From Halorubrum sodomense (GTDB lineage: Archaea; Halobacteriota; Halobacteria; Halobacteriales; Haloferacaceae): a stretch of 64,000 bases of DNA. The position numbers and the translations under genes are program-made. Below, one piece after another: positions 57,097-64,000 of the stretch. Under the pieces are notes generated by a model. The model was not told the origin of the DNA, searched no databases, and worked only from the letters and a program-made list of their open reading frames with translations. Positions within the stretch are counted from its first letter, which is position 1. Each line of letters starts with the position of its first letter. The DNA lies in assembly GCF_900111935.1 (NCBI RefSeq), contig NZ_FOYN01000003.1, positions 305,800 to 369,799 of the forward strand, read 5' to 3'.

Positions 57097-57546
57097 GTGA
57101 GCGGCTACCGACTCACGACCGTCGAGACGGTGCGCGAGGAGGGCTCGTGGGCGTTCACCGCCCGCGAGGGCGACGAGGACCGCGAGGTGTTCCTCGTGCC
57201 GTGCGCGGACGAGCCGGGTGAGGCCGACGATTCCGTCGATCCGCCCGTCCGCGCGTGGATCAACCGCTGTACCCACGAGGACCAGCGCCTCCACCGCGAA
57301 GGGATAGGAGCCGTGACGCGGGGCGGCTCCGTCGTCTGCCCGAAGCACGGCTCGGCGTTCGATTCCTGTGAGGGCTCCTGCGACAACGGCGAGGCCGCCG
57401 GGACGACGCTCCGCTCGATCGACGTCGATGTGCGCGACGGCGCTGTGTTCCTCACGGACGACGACCTCACCTACCTCTACGAGGGGTTACCGGACGACGA
57501 CGGCGACGACGAGGGGCCGGCGTCGAGCTCGCACCTGACGTTCTGA
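57097..57546 (+). CDS. Rieske 2Fe-2S protein
   Basis: A 149-residue protein from GTG at 57097 (VSGYRLTTVETVREEGSW). The two cluster motifs are NRCTHEDQRL (C-x-H) and VCPKHGSAFD (C-x2-H). A third Cys pair in EGSCDNG may form the usual stabilising disulphide region, and GTTLRSIDVDVRDGAVFL is the closing strand. No signal or membrane segment, so it is a cytoplasmic ferredoxin-type Rieske protein like those of dioxygenase systems. Only 3 bases after the flavoprotein stop, so co-transcribed and probably its electron partner. Confidence 0.9.
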   Translation: MSGYRLTTVETVREEGSWAFTAREGDEDREVFLVPCADEPGEADDSVDPPVRAWINRCTHEDQRLHREGIGAVTRGGSVVCPKHGSAFDSCEGSCDNGEAAGTTLRSIDVDVRDGAVFLTDDDLTYLYEGLPDDDGDDEGPASSSHLTF

Positions 57547-57616
57547 GTTGCGAAGATCCGAGAGGCAGACTCGTGGTCGGCTCCTTTTAAATAGGCGACT
57601 GTGCGGTGACGTTCAT

Positions 57617-57760
57617 CGAAGCCCCAGCCACTCGGCTGTACGGTTTTGTATATAAGTGATCGTTCGACACCAACACCGACACCACCGAAGTCTCAACCGC
57701 TCGGCTGTACGCGGCCGTTTATAGATGACAGATCGATACCGACACCGCCGAAGCCCCAGC
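57617..57760. repeat. Imperfect tandem repeat, about 63-69 bp unit
   Basis: Units begin CGAAG(C/T)C(C/T)CA(A/G)CC at 57617, 57686 and 57749. The first two continue CTCGGCTGTACG, a TATA-like core (GTATATAAG or GTTTATAG), then TGA...GAT/CG and ACACCGACACC. The third unit is cut off after CGAAGCCCCAGCC, where the inverted-repeat element begins. Confidence 0.8.
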
Positions 57761-57850
57761 CGTGAGGGCTCGGTGCGCTCGCTGCGCTCCTCGTCGCTCG
57801 TTTCACTCGCTCCTGCGGTGCTTTCGTCGCGCGCCTTCGCCCTCACGGCT
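57758..57850. repeat. 12-bp perfect inverted repeat flanking 69 bases
   Basis: AGCCGTGAGGGC (57758-57769) and GCCCTCACGGCT (57839-57850) are exact reverse complements. The enclosed stretch is rich in CGCTC/TCGTCGC words and has no coding bias. In RNA it would fold as a stem with a large loop. Confidence 0.8.
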
Positions 57851-58017
57851 GCCCCTTCGAGTCCCGCCCGGCACCGCACCTCACACCTCCCCAGCCTCGC
57901 CGCTCGCTCCGGGCTCCCTACGGTCGCCCGTCGCTCACGGCGTCCCTCGCACGCGCTCCTCGCAGCCGCCTAGGCCGGCCGCTCGGAGGCGCGCGCTACC
58001 GCAGTTGTTTATAAAAG
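57848..58017. repeat. Dispersed noncoding repeat, copy B
   Basis: Homologous to 46528-46690: CACCTCACACCTCCCCAGCC, GCGTCCCTCGCACGCGCT, GGCCGGCCGCTCGGAGGC and a final TTTATAA in the same order. Compared with copy A it has an extra CGGGCTCCCTACGGTCGCCC block. Confidence 0.75.
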
Positions 58018-58063
58018 CCGTCGCGGATGCTTTTAAATATCGGCAGAGAAGCGCGCCAGGGTC

Positions 58064-59344
58064 TTACGGCCGCGTCTCGGCGACCCGCCGGATCGCGCCG
58101 GCGATCACGTCGATGCCGATCCCGATGTCGTCCTCGACGACGTCGAAGTCGCTCGTGTGGTGGCCGCCGGGGTGGTCGGTACCGACGCCGAGGTAGCAGG
58201 CGAGCCCGCCCTGCTCCTGGACGTAGTTCATCAGGTACGTCGCGTCCTCGGAGCCGCCGAGCTCGTCGCTGTCGACGATGTTCGTGACGCCCGAGACGTC
58301 GCCCGCAGACTCCCGCACGAGCCCCGCGAGCGCGTCGTCGCTCGTCGCGCTGGGCGCTTCGCCGAGCGTGGAGACGTCGACCTCGCAGTCGTGCATCTCC
58401 GCGGCCGAGTCGAGGACCCGGTCGGCGTGGTCGGACATGTACTCGGCGAGGTCGGTCGTCTGCCCGCGCACTTCGCCCTCGATGTACGACTCCTCGGGGA
58501 TGATGTTCGTCGCGGTGCCGCCGCCGACGAGTCCGGCGTTCACCCGCGTCGGGCCGTCCGCGTGCCGCGGGATGGCGTAGAGGTTCTGGATCGCGGCCGC
58601 CATCGCCTGAACCGTGTTCCGGCCCTGCTCGGGGCGCGCGCCGGCGTGCGCGGGTTCGCCCGTGAACTCGGCGAGGAAGTGCCGCACCGCGAGGAACCCC
58701 TCGATGCCGCAGACGACCTCGCCGGAGGGGTGGTCGAGGCCGACGTGGACCGCGTACAGGTAGTCGACATCGTCGAGGTGGCCCGACTCGGCCATCGGCT
58801 TGCCGCCGACGATCTGCTCTTCGCCCGGCTGGAAGAACACCTTCAGCGTGCCCGAGAAGTCGGAGTCGAGGATCACGTCGAGCGCGCCGAGCCCCATCGT
58901 CGCGTGGGCGTCGTGGCCGCAGGCGTGCATGAACCCCTCGTGTTCGGAGCGGAACCCCTCACCGGCCGGGACGTGGTCGCCCGACTCCGACTCCGTGATC
59001 GGGAGCCCGTCGATGTCGACCCGCAGACCGACCACCGGGCCGTCGCCGCGCTCGACGACCGCGACGCAGCCGGTGTAGCCGCCCGAGAGCTGTTCGAGGA
59101 CTTCGGGATCGGCGCCCGCCTCGCGGGCCCGCTGTTCCCACTCCGCCAGCTCCTCGTCGTCGGGGACGTTCAGGCGCTCGTCGGCTGCCAAGGCGTCGGG
59201 CCCGACGTGGAGACCCGTCAGGTCCCGCTCGCGGAGGGCCTCGACGATGCGCGCGGTGGTGTAGAACTCGCGCCACGCGGGCTCGGGGTGGCGGTGAAGG
59301 TCGCGTCGGAAGCTTCGGTACTCGCCGCTGTCGAGAGCGCTCAT
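58064..59344 (-). CDS. M20 family amidohydrolase
   Basis: A 426-residue metallohydrolase from ATG at 59344. FRRDLHRHPEPAWREFYTTA is the N-terminal signature of hippurate/aminoacyl hydrolases. GLRVDIDGLPI, then HACGHDAHATMGLGA, provides metal ligands; GEEQIVGGKPM gives the catalytic Glu pair, and the C-terminal HHTSDFDVVEDDIG the last His. An insert near residues 55-95 (LNVPDDEELAEWEQRAREAG) resembles the AbgB-like p-aminobenzoyl-glutamate hydrolase branch. It cleaves an N-acyl or N-glutamyl amide. GC content matches the main chromosome, unlike the genes to its right. Confidence 0.88.
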   Translation of the reverse strand: MSALDSGEYRSFRRDLHRHPEPAWREFYTTARIVEALRERDLTGLHVGPDALAADERLNVPDDEELAEWEQRAREAGADPEVLEQLSGGYTGCVAVVERGDGPVVGLRVDIDGLPITESESGDHVPAGEGFRSEHEGFMHACGHDAHATMGLGALDVILDSDFSGTLKVFFQPGEEQIVGGKPMAESGHLDDVDYLYAVHVGLDHPSGEVVCGIEGFLAVRHFLAEFTGEPAHAGARPEQGRNTVQAMAAAIQNLYAIPRHADGPTRVNAGLVGGGTATNIIPEESYIEGEVRGQTTDLAEYMSDHADRVLDSAAEMHDCEVDVSTLGEAPSATSDDALAGLVRESAGDVSGVTNIVDSDELGGSEDATYLMNYVQEQGGLACYLGVGTDHPGGHHTSDFDVVEDDIGIGIDVIAGAIRRVAETRP

Positions 59345-59738
59345 ACGTCCGGGTGGCCCGGCGACCGCTTAAACGATCGCCTGTCGGAGAAAAGGGGTAA
59401 CCTTAGCGTGAAGAGTGCGGCCGAGCAAGGGTGAGTTGGTGACTCGAAGATGCTCGACCGCGTGGTCGCGAAAACACGCGATCAGAAAGTATTTTCCCGT
59501 GAAGATACCCCGACCGAACAGCGTGTCGAAGCAGCGTTTTTGTATTAGCCGATCTCCCGTATCGGCGCGTTGAGCGGGTAGTCTGGCGCTCATACGAGGC
59601 CCTGCGCCGGTGGTATCAGGAGACCGCTGGGTCAAATCCTTCGCAGCTCTCCACAATGCCATCCCCTAGCCTTGACCCCCTCCTCGTATGAAGGGCCCTG
59701 TTCAAATCGTAATCGGGCGGGCGAGCCAACAGCTACGT
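59345..59738. other. Border region of lower-GC segment
   Basis: 394 bases without a supportable gene. GC falls visibly from about 59400. It contains a GCCGAT/ATCGGC hairpin (about 59548-59566), a perfect 10-base inverted repeat (59590-59599 and 59682-59691) and two T-arm-like strings, GGGTCAAATCC near 59630 and CTGTTCAAATC near 59700. These resemble broken tRNA pieces, but no complete cloverleaf can be drawn. Confidence 0.5.
59590..59691. repeat. 10-bp inverted repeat with tRNA-like debris
   Basis: TCATACGAGG at 59590-59599 and CCTCGTATGA at 59682-59691 are exact reverse complements, 82 bases apart. Between them lies GAGACCGCTGGGTCAAATCC, similar to the variable loop plus T arm of a tRNA with one T missing from the T loop. 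Could be a decayed tRNA or an integration-site relic. Confidence 0.45.
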
Positions 59739-61067
59739 TCAGTCCTGCTTTTCGCCAGGGTTCACAGCGCTACCAGCTGGTCTCACAGGGTGTTTGGTAG
59801 GCCTTTGGAGTGCTAATGCACTCACCCCAGCACCGATAGCGAGGACAGCTCCGATACCAAAGGTAAACGTCCACGAAGTAACGGTTACCAGCCAGCCGGC
59901 GACCGCGCCACCGAAGATACCACCCCACATTTTCCCAGAGTAGAGTAGCGCATAGTTCGACGAGGAGTGAGCCTCTCCATAATACTCACCGACCAAGCTT
60001 GGAAACAGCGTGTACTGCGGACTCCAGAAGAACGTTGCTAACACGACACTCCCCACGAACAAGACCGTTGACCCCGCTTGAGCGGCGAAAACCAGGCTGC
60101 CAACGCCGATTCCACACAAGGCAAATGAGACCGCCATGATGTATCGTCGGTCAAACCGGTCGGAGAGGTCGCCCATGACTAGGCGACCGATCCCGGCCGC
60201 AACGGGCAACATTGTCGCCGAGAGCGTGGCCGTATTCTCGGTTAACGACATCGCCTGCGCAAATGAGATCACCTTCGCAGTCACCATGAGACCAGCTCCG
60301 CTCACCGCAACGAACATTGCGTACATAAGCCAAAACTGCCAGGTTCGAGCTGTTTCGCGCCATGTATACTGAAAATTCGCCGCTGAGGCCTGATCGGCCG
60401 GAGCCTCGTTCGATTCTTTACTGTCCCTGAACCAGTTTGGCGGCGGATCCCGTAGCAGCACTGCCGTCAGGAGGACAACGACAAAGATGAGGACACCCAT
60501 CAGTCGCAATACTCTGCTGTACGCGTCAACAGCAGCGTTGGCACGAACGAACGGGACAAACAGTGCTGCGCCACCGGCGAAAGCCATTGTCCCGACACCA
60601 GTGGTCAGCCCGCGGCGGTCGGGGAACCATTTCAGGGCTGTGTTCACCGCGACGGTGTACACGATGCCAACGCCGATCGCCCCCAGCGAGTACAGTACGT
60701 AGAGGTGCCACACTGTCGTTGCGTACGTGATACCGATGTATCCACCACCGGCGAGCACTGCTGCGATGGCGGTCAGGTTTCGCGGCCCGTGTCGGTCACG
60801 CCACCAGCCAACAGGAAACTGTGAGCCAGCCTGAAATATCACGAACAGCGTGAACACGAGCCCCAGTGCGGGCAATGCGATCCCGAGATCTCGCGCCAGC
60901 GGTCCTTCGATCGACGACCAGACGTATTGGTAGGGACTCACCACGCCCATCGAGCCCGCAGCAGCGACGATTAACCACCACCGCGAGAAACCCAAGTGGT
61001 CATGAGCTGCTGTGCCCGGATCGTCGGTCGTAGACGCAGCAGACGCGTGGGAATCATCCCCCGACAT
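59739..61067 (-). CDS. MFS transporter, oxalate/formate antiporter type
   Basis: A 442-residue, 12-TM major facilitator. ATG at 61067 (MSGDDSHASAASTTDDPGTA) overlaps the preceding ABC ATPase gene by 14 bases, so it is part of that operon. TM1 segment SRWWLIVAAAGSMGVVSPYQ and loop GWWRDRHGPRNLT (motif A) are typical of the OFA group; VMGDLSDRFDRRYI is the second motif A. OFA members exchange small carboxylates, but the specificity of this branch is unknown. GC and codon use are lower than on the left of the window, as in the three ABC genes upstream. Confidence 0.85.
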   Translation of the reverse strand: MSGDDSHASAASTTDDPGTAAHDHLGFSRWWLIVAAAGSMGVVSPYQYVWSSIEGPLARDLGIALPALGLVFTLFVIFQAGSQFPVGWWRDRHGPRNLTAIAAVLAGGGYIGITYATTVWHLYVLYSLGAIGVGIVYTVAVNTALKWFPDRRGLTTGVGTMAFAGGAALFVPFVRANAAVDAYSRVLRLMGVLIFVVVLLTAVLLRDPPPNWFRDSKESNEAPADQASAANFQYTWRETARTWQFWLMYAMFVAVSGAGLMVTAKVISFAQAMSLTENTATLSATMLPVAAGIGRLVMGDLSDRFDRRYIMAVSFALCGIGVGSLVFAAQAGSTVLFVGSVVLATFFWSPQYTLFPSLVGEYYGEAHSSSNYALLYSGKMWGGIFGGAVAGWLVTVTSWTFTFGIGAVLAIGAGVSALALQRPTKHPVRPAGSAVNPGEKQD

Positions 61068-62169
61068 CGTTTCCGTACGGACTCTGTGCTGCGCGGTCAG
61101 CCTCGTCACGGTCGTTCCAGTGACACGCCGACCGGTGCCGCTCGGGGTCGGACTCGGCGCTCTGCTCGACCGGTTGGAGCGCTGGCTCATCGGCTTCGCA
61201 CTCCTCGTCGATGTACTCCGGACAGCGGGTATGGAACGGACATCCCGATGGTGGGTCGATAGGACTTGGTGGATTCCCATCGAGATGGACGGTTCGCCGC
61301 CCCATTTCGCCGGTGATACTCGGGATTGCTGCCAGCAGTGACTTCGTGTAGGGATGAGCCGGTGCCTCAAAGATATCGTGTGTCGGCCCCTCCTCTACGA
61401 TCTTTCCCAAATACATGACTGCGATACGATCACTGACGTGCCGCACCACCGATAGGTCGTGTGCGATAAAAACGTACGAGAGGCCGTACTCCTGTTGGAG
61501 GCGTTTCATTAAGTTGATGATCTGTGCCTGGACGCTCACGTCGAGTGCGCTAACCGGCTCGTCGGCAATGATGAGTTTCGGTTCCACGGCAAGGGCACGC
61601 GCGATACCGACACGCTGGCGCTGGCCGCCGGAAAACTCGTGTGGATAGCGGTCGCGCAAGTCGGGTGAGAGGCCAACCTCCTCGAACAACTCGGCGACAC
61701 GTTCGTCTTTGGCCTCACCAGTCGCGATGTCGTGGACCGCCAGCGGCTTGCCGACAATCTCCCCGACTGTTTTTCGTGGGTTCAGCGATGAAAGCGGATC
61801 CTGAAAGATGACCTGAACATCTTTTCGGAGCGCTTTCAGCCGGTCCCCTTCGGCGTCAGAGATCTCTTCACCGTCGAAATGGATGGTCCCAGCAGTCGGT
61901 TCGTAGAGTCGAGACAGTGTGCGCCCGAGGGTGGACTTCCCACACCCGGACTCACCGACCACACCGAGGGTTTCCCGCTCGGCGAGCGTCAGGTCTACCC
62001 CGTCGACGGCGTGAACCCACTCGTCATCACCGAACAGGCGGTCGAGGAAGCTCTGTTCAACTGGAAAGTGCTTTTTCAGGCCCTTCGCACTCAGCAGCGG
62101 TTCACCGCCCGACTCGGCTGACTGACCACCTGTGGTATCGGTGACTGATGATTCGAATTGGCTACTCAT
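61054..62169 (-). CDS. Oligopeptide/dipeptide ABC ATPase, DppF type
   Basis: A 371-residue ATPase from ATG at 62169. The N-terminal block GEPLLSAKGLKKHFPVEQSF is DppF-like. Walker A GESGCGKST, Q-loop QVIFQDPLSSLNPRKTVGEI, signature SGGQRQRVGIARAL, Walker B LIIADEPVSALDVSVQAQII, switch His AHDLSVV. The C-terminal oligo_HPY domain has GNPPSPIDPPSGCPFHTRCP with CPEYIDEEC, the Cys set that in some members binds an iron-sulphur cluster. The start overlaps the DppD-type gene (ATGA). Confidence 0.92.
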   Translation of the reverse strand: MSSQFESSVTDTTGGQSAESGGEPLLSAKGLKKHFPVEQSFLDRLFGDDEWVHAVDGVDLTLAERETLGVVGESGCGKSTLGRTLSRLYEPTAGTIHFDGEEISDAEGDRLKALRKDVQVIFQDPLSSLNPRKTVGEIVGKPLAVHDIATGEAKDERVAELFEEVGLSPDLRDRYPHEFSGGQRQRVGIARALAVEPKLIIADEPVSALDVSVQAQIINLMKRLQQEYGLSYVFIAHDLSVVRHVSDRIAVMYLGKIVEEGPTHDIFEAPAHPYTKSLLAAIPSITGEMGRRTVHLDGNPPSPIDPPSGCPFHTRCPEYIDEECEADEPALQPVEQSAESDPERHRSACHWNDRDEADRAAQSPYGNDVGG

Positions 62170-63377
62170 CTGTACTCCCCTCCGAAGTTGGGCCGCTGCG
62201 GGGTGACCAGATCGTCGCTGGCCTCGTGTTCTTGGATGAGTTGTTTCGCCTCCGCGTCGTCGACACGCTGGACCTCGTCCCCGTCGTTGGCAACCGCATC
62301 GTTATAGAGGTGACACCACGTTCGATGGCCGGGCTCCTCCGCTGAGTAGGCGACAAGCGGCTCCTCACAGAGAGAGAATGCGGCGTCACACCGGGTTCGA
62401 AACGGACAGCCCTGCGGTTTGGCCGTCGGGTCGGGAACGTTGCCTTCGATAGCATCGAGCCACTCACGGTCGTCGTCCGTCCGGGGGATGGAATCTATCA
62501 ACCCTCGCGTGTACGGGTGGCGAGGATCTTCGAAGAGCGTCCTGGTATCAGCCGTCTCCATCATTTCGCCCGCGTACATCACGGCCACGCGGTCGCACGT
62601 TTCGCGGACGACTGCTAAGTCGTGCGTGATGAGCATGATAGAGACGCCGAACTCATCGCGCAGATCGAGCAGTTCGTTGAGGATCTGGGCTTCGATCGTC
62701 ACGTCGAGAGCGGTAGTCGGCTCATCAGCGATAATCAGGTCAGGATCGCCGGCGAGCGCTTGCGCGATCATCACCCGTTGTTTCATCCCGCCGGACAACT
62801 GGTGCGGGTACTCGTTCGCCCTGTCGGCCGGGTCTGGAATGCCGACGGTGTCCAGCAACTCGACCGCTCGTTGCCACGAGGCGCTTGACTCGCTGGTGCC
62901 GGTGACGTACTTCCGCCGGAGTTCTGCGAACAGCGACTGCGATTCACCGACATCACCGTGGTGGCGAACGACCTCAGCGATTTGCTCGCCAACGGTCATT
63001 ACCGGGTTGAGCGACGACATCGGATCTTGGAAGATCATCGAGATGTCGTTGCCACGGATCTCGCGGAGGGCTGCCTCATCTTTGGCGAGGAGGTCTTCAT
63101 CCCGGAAGCACAGCCGATCGGCGGTAACGGTCGCGCCGTCAGCGAGACCCAACAACGAGAGAGCGGTGACGGATTTTCCGGAACCTGACTCACCGACGAT
63201 GCCGAATACCTCCCCCTCGTTAATCGCGAAGGAAACCCCGTCAACGGCCGGGACATCTCCACGTTCTGTGGTGAACGTCGTGTGGAGATTATCAACAGCC
63301 AGCAGCGGCGGTTCCTCGGTGACAGTAGTCGATACGGACGGACCAGCCCGCTGTGTAGGACGTGGTTGCGAGCTCAT
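62166..63377 (-). CDS. Oligopeptide/dipeptide ABC ATPase, DppD type
   Basis: A 403-residue ATPase from ATG at 63377. Walker A GESGSGKSV, Q-loop SMIFQDPMSSLNPVMTVGEQ, signature SGGMKQRVMIAQALAG, Walker B LIIADEPTTALDVTIEAQIL, switch His THDLAVV. C-terminal oligo_HPY segment EGNVPDPTAKPQGCPFRTRC. A 20-residue insert after the Q-loop (ELRRKYVTGTSESSASWQRA) and a 50-residue tail are extra to the usual length. Overlaps the permease gene (ATGA) and the next ATPase, so it is co-translated with both. Confidence 0.92.
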   Translation of the reverse strand: MSSQPRPTQRAGPSVSTTVTEEPPLLAVDNLHTTFTTERGDVPAVDGVSFAINEGEVFGIVGESGSGKSVTALSLLGLADGATVTADRLCFRDEDLLAKDEAALREIRGNDISMIFQDPMSSLNPVMTVGEQIAEVVRHHGDVGESQSLFAELRRKYVTGTSESSASWQRAVELLDTVGIPDPADRANEYPHQLSGGMKQRVMIAQALAGDPDLIIADEPTTALDVTIEAQILNELLDLRDEFGVSIMLITHDLAVVRETCDRVAVMYAGEMMETADTRTLFEDPRHPYTRGLIDSIPRTDDDREWLDAIEGNVPDPTAKPQGCPFRTRCDAAFSLCEEPLVAYSAEEPGHRTWCHLYNDAVANDGDEVQRVDDAEAKQLIQEHEASDDLVTPQRPNFGGEYR

Positions 63378-64000
63378 GTTTGACCAGTCTCTTTCACGTC
63401 GAAGGCATCACGTAGTGCGTCGCCGAAGAGGTTGATTCCAAGCACAGTCACCATGATGGCGATCCCCGGAATGATGGAGATCCACCACGCCTGCGTGATG
63501 AATCCGCGACCCTGTCCCAGGAGGGCTCCCCACGTCGGTGTCGTCGGTTTAACGCCCAGTCCGAGGAACGACAGGGTGCTCTCAGCGAGGATCGCTCGCG
63601 CCGTGAAGATTGTGAATTGGACAATAAGCGGCGCAACCGTGTTCGGGAACACTTCTTCGAAGATGATCTCATAGTCTTCGAGCCCGACGCTCTTCGCCGC
63701 CATGGTATACTCCTCTTCACGGATCGCCAGGACCTCGCCACGGGCCAACCGTGCGAAATCATCGATATAGGCGAACCCGATAGCGACCATGACATTCCAG
63801 AACCCCTGGCCGAAGATCGCGACTAGCATAATGGCGATGAGTAGCCACGGGAACGCCCACATGACGTCGACGGCCCGCATCAGCAGGTCGTCGATGTACC
63901 CACCGTAGTAGCCTGCGAACAAGCCGATCAGGATTCCGAGGACCGCTCCAAATGTAACCGCCCCGAGGCCAACGGCCAGCGAAATCCGGGCGCCGTACAT
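63374..64000 (-). CDS. Oligopeptide/dipeptide ABC permease, DppC type (cut by window edge)
   Basis: The C-terminal 208-209 residues of a permease; the gene runs off the right edge. The visible part starts at an internal MYGARISLAVGLGAVTF, which in DppC follows the GRD-x-x-SRL motif, so the true start lies outside. Five TM helices are visible, and the coupling loop is AAKSVGLEDYEIIFEEVFPN (EAA motif). LAESTLSFLGLGVKPTTPTW and NLFGDALRDAFD are the standard C-terminal signatures. It works with the two ATPases to its left; the peptide-binding protein and DppB should lie to the right of 64000. Confidence 0.92.
   Translation of the reverse strand: MYGARISLAVGLGAVTFGAVLGILIGLFAGYYGGYIDDLLMRAVDVMWAFPWLLIAIMLVAIFGQGFWNVMVAIGFAYIDDFARLARGEVLAIREEEYTMAAKSVGLEDYEIIFEEVFPNTVAPLIVQFTIFTARAILAESTLSFLGLGVKPTTPTWGALLGQGRGFITQAWWISIIPGIAIMVTVLGINLFGDALRDAFDVKETGQT

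Larger units (their letters stand above)
57547..58063. other. Repeat-rich noncoding region between convergent genes
   Basis: 517 bases between two stop codons (Rieske and amidohydrolase) with no supportable gene. It contains three related units at 57617, 57686 and 57749, a 12-base inverted repeat (57758-57769 / 57839-57850), a GC-rich dispersed repeat (57848-58017) and a TATA-like TTTTAAATATC near 58032-58042. Promoter-like AT elements in a convergent gap could drive a noncoding RNA. Confidence 0.7.

Noticed and set aside
57762-58196. Open frames of 82-144 codons in the repeat cluster
   Set aside because: They run through repeat DNA and into the antisense of the amidohydrolase; the homologous copy at 46.5 kb does not keep the frame.
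59575-59660. Functional tRNA gene with intron
   Set aside because: No 7-bp acceptor stem or paired T stem can be formed; only T-arm-like words are present.

Overview
The window reads as chromosomal DNA of an extremely halophilic archaeon, most like Halorubrum. GC is very high with strong third-position G/C, proteins are acidic, secreted proteins carry Tat signals with lipoboxes, and there are Bat-type HTH regulators, halocyanin and many haloarchaea-type small proteins. One tRNA gene (Arg, anticodon TCG) is present. No rRNA, CRISPR array, transposase or integrase was recognised. Genus and family assignments come from memory of protein families, not from a search.

Layout. 1-4.6 kb: small genes and two SDR oxidoreductase genes, each carrying one lesion (a frameshift near 1603-1610 and an in-frame TAG at 3999-4001). 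4.7-13.3 kb: MFS transporter, class V aminotransferase, PAS-GAF histidine kinase, thrS, a cysteine synthase/CBS-family enzyme, a CoA-binding protein and a RAD55-like ATPase. 13.7-20.7 kb: tRNA-Arg, then three co-directional DNA-processing genes (a PD-(D/E)XK protein, an AddB-like nuclease and an AddA/UvrD-like helicase-nuclease). 20.8-22.2 kb: a second MFS transporter.

22.2-32.1 kb is a nitrous-oxide-reduction (denitrification) region. The operon nosZ - four-TM membrane protein - nosD - nosF - nosY is flanked by halocyanin, two DUF2249 proteins (one fused to a cupin), a radical SAM/SPASM protein and a Bat-type regulator. Five copies of the palindrome GAAC-RY-GTTC lie upstream of these units, which suggests one regulon.

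32-49 kb: hydrolase, dioxygenase-like VOC proteins, menD, DUF2797 and UPF0126-type genes, an ABC export cassette with a permease-PrsW fusion, a DUF21-only protein, a 39-aa gene, a DoxX/HxlR divergent pair, acylphosphatase and a phosphoglucosamine-mutase-like enzyme. 49.3-54.7 kb: a BMP-type (nucleoside-like) ABC importer operon with four tandem 28-bp palindromic repeats between the binding-protein and ATPase genes. 54.8-57.5 kb: an HTH-ferredoxin fusion divergent from a geranylgeranyl-reductase-family flavoprotein and a Rieske protein. 57.5-58.1 kb: repeat-rich noncoding DNA, with a homologous copy at 46.5-46.7 kb. 58.1-59.3 kb: an M20 amidohydrolase.

From about 59.4 kb to the end the DNA is visibly less GC-rich and codon use changes. 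This stretch holds an oxalate/formate-type MFS transporter and an oligopeptide ABC transporter (two ATPases and a permease cut by the window edge). It looks like a horizontally acquired segment whose left border contains an inverted repeat and tRNA-like remnants.
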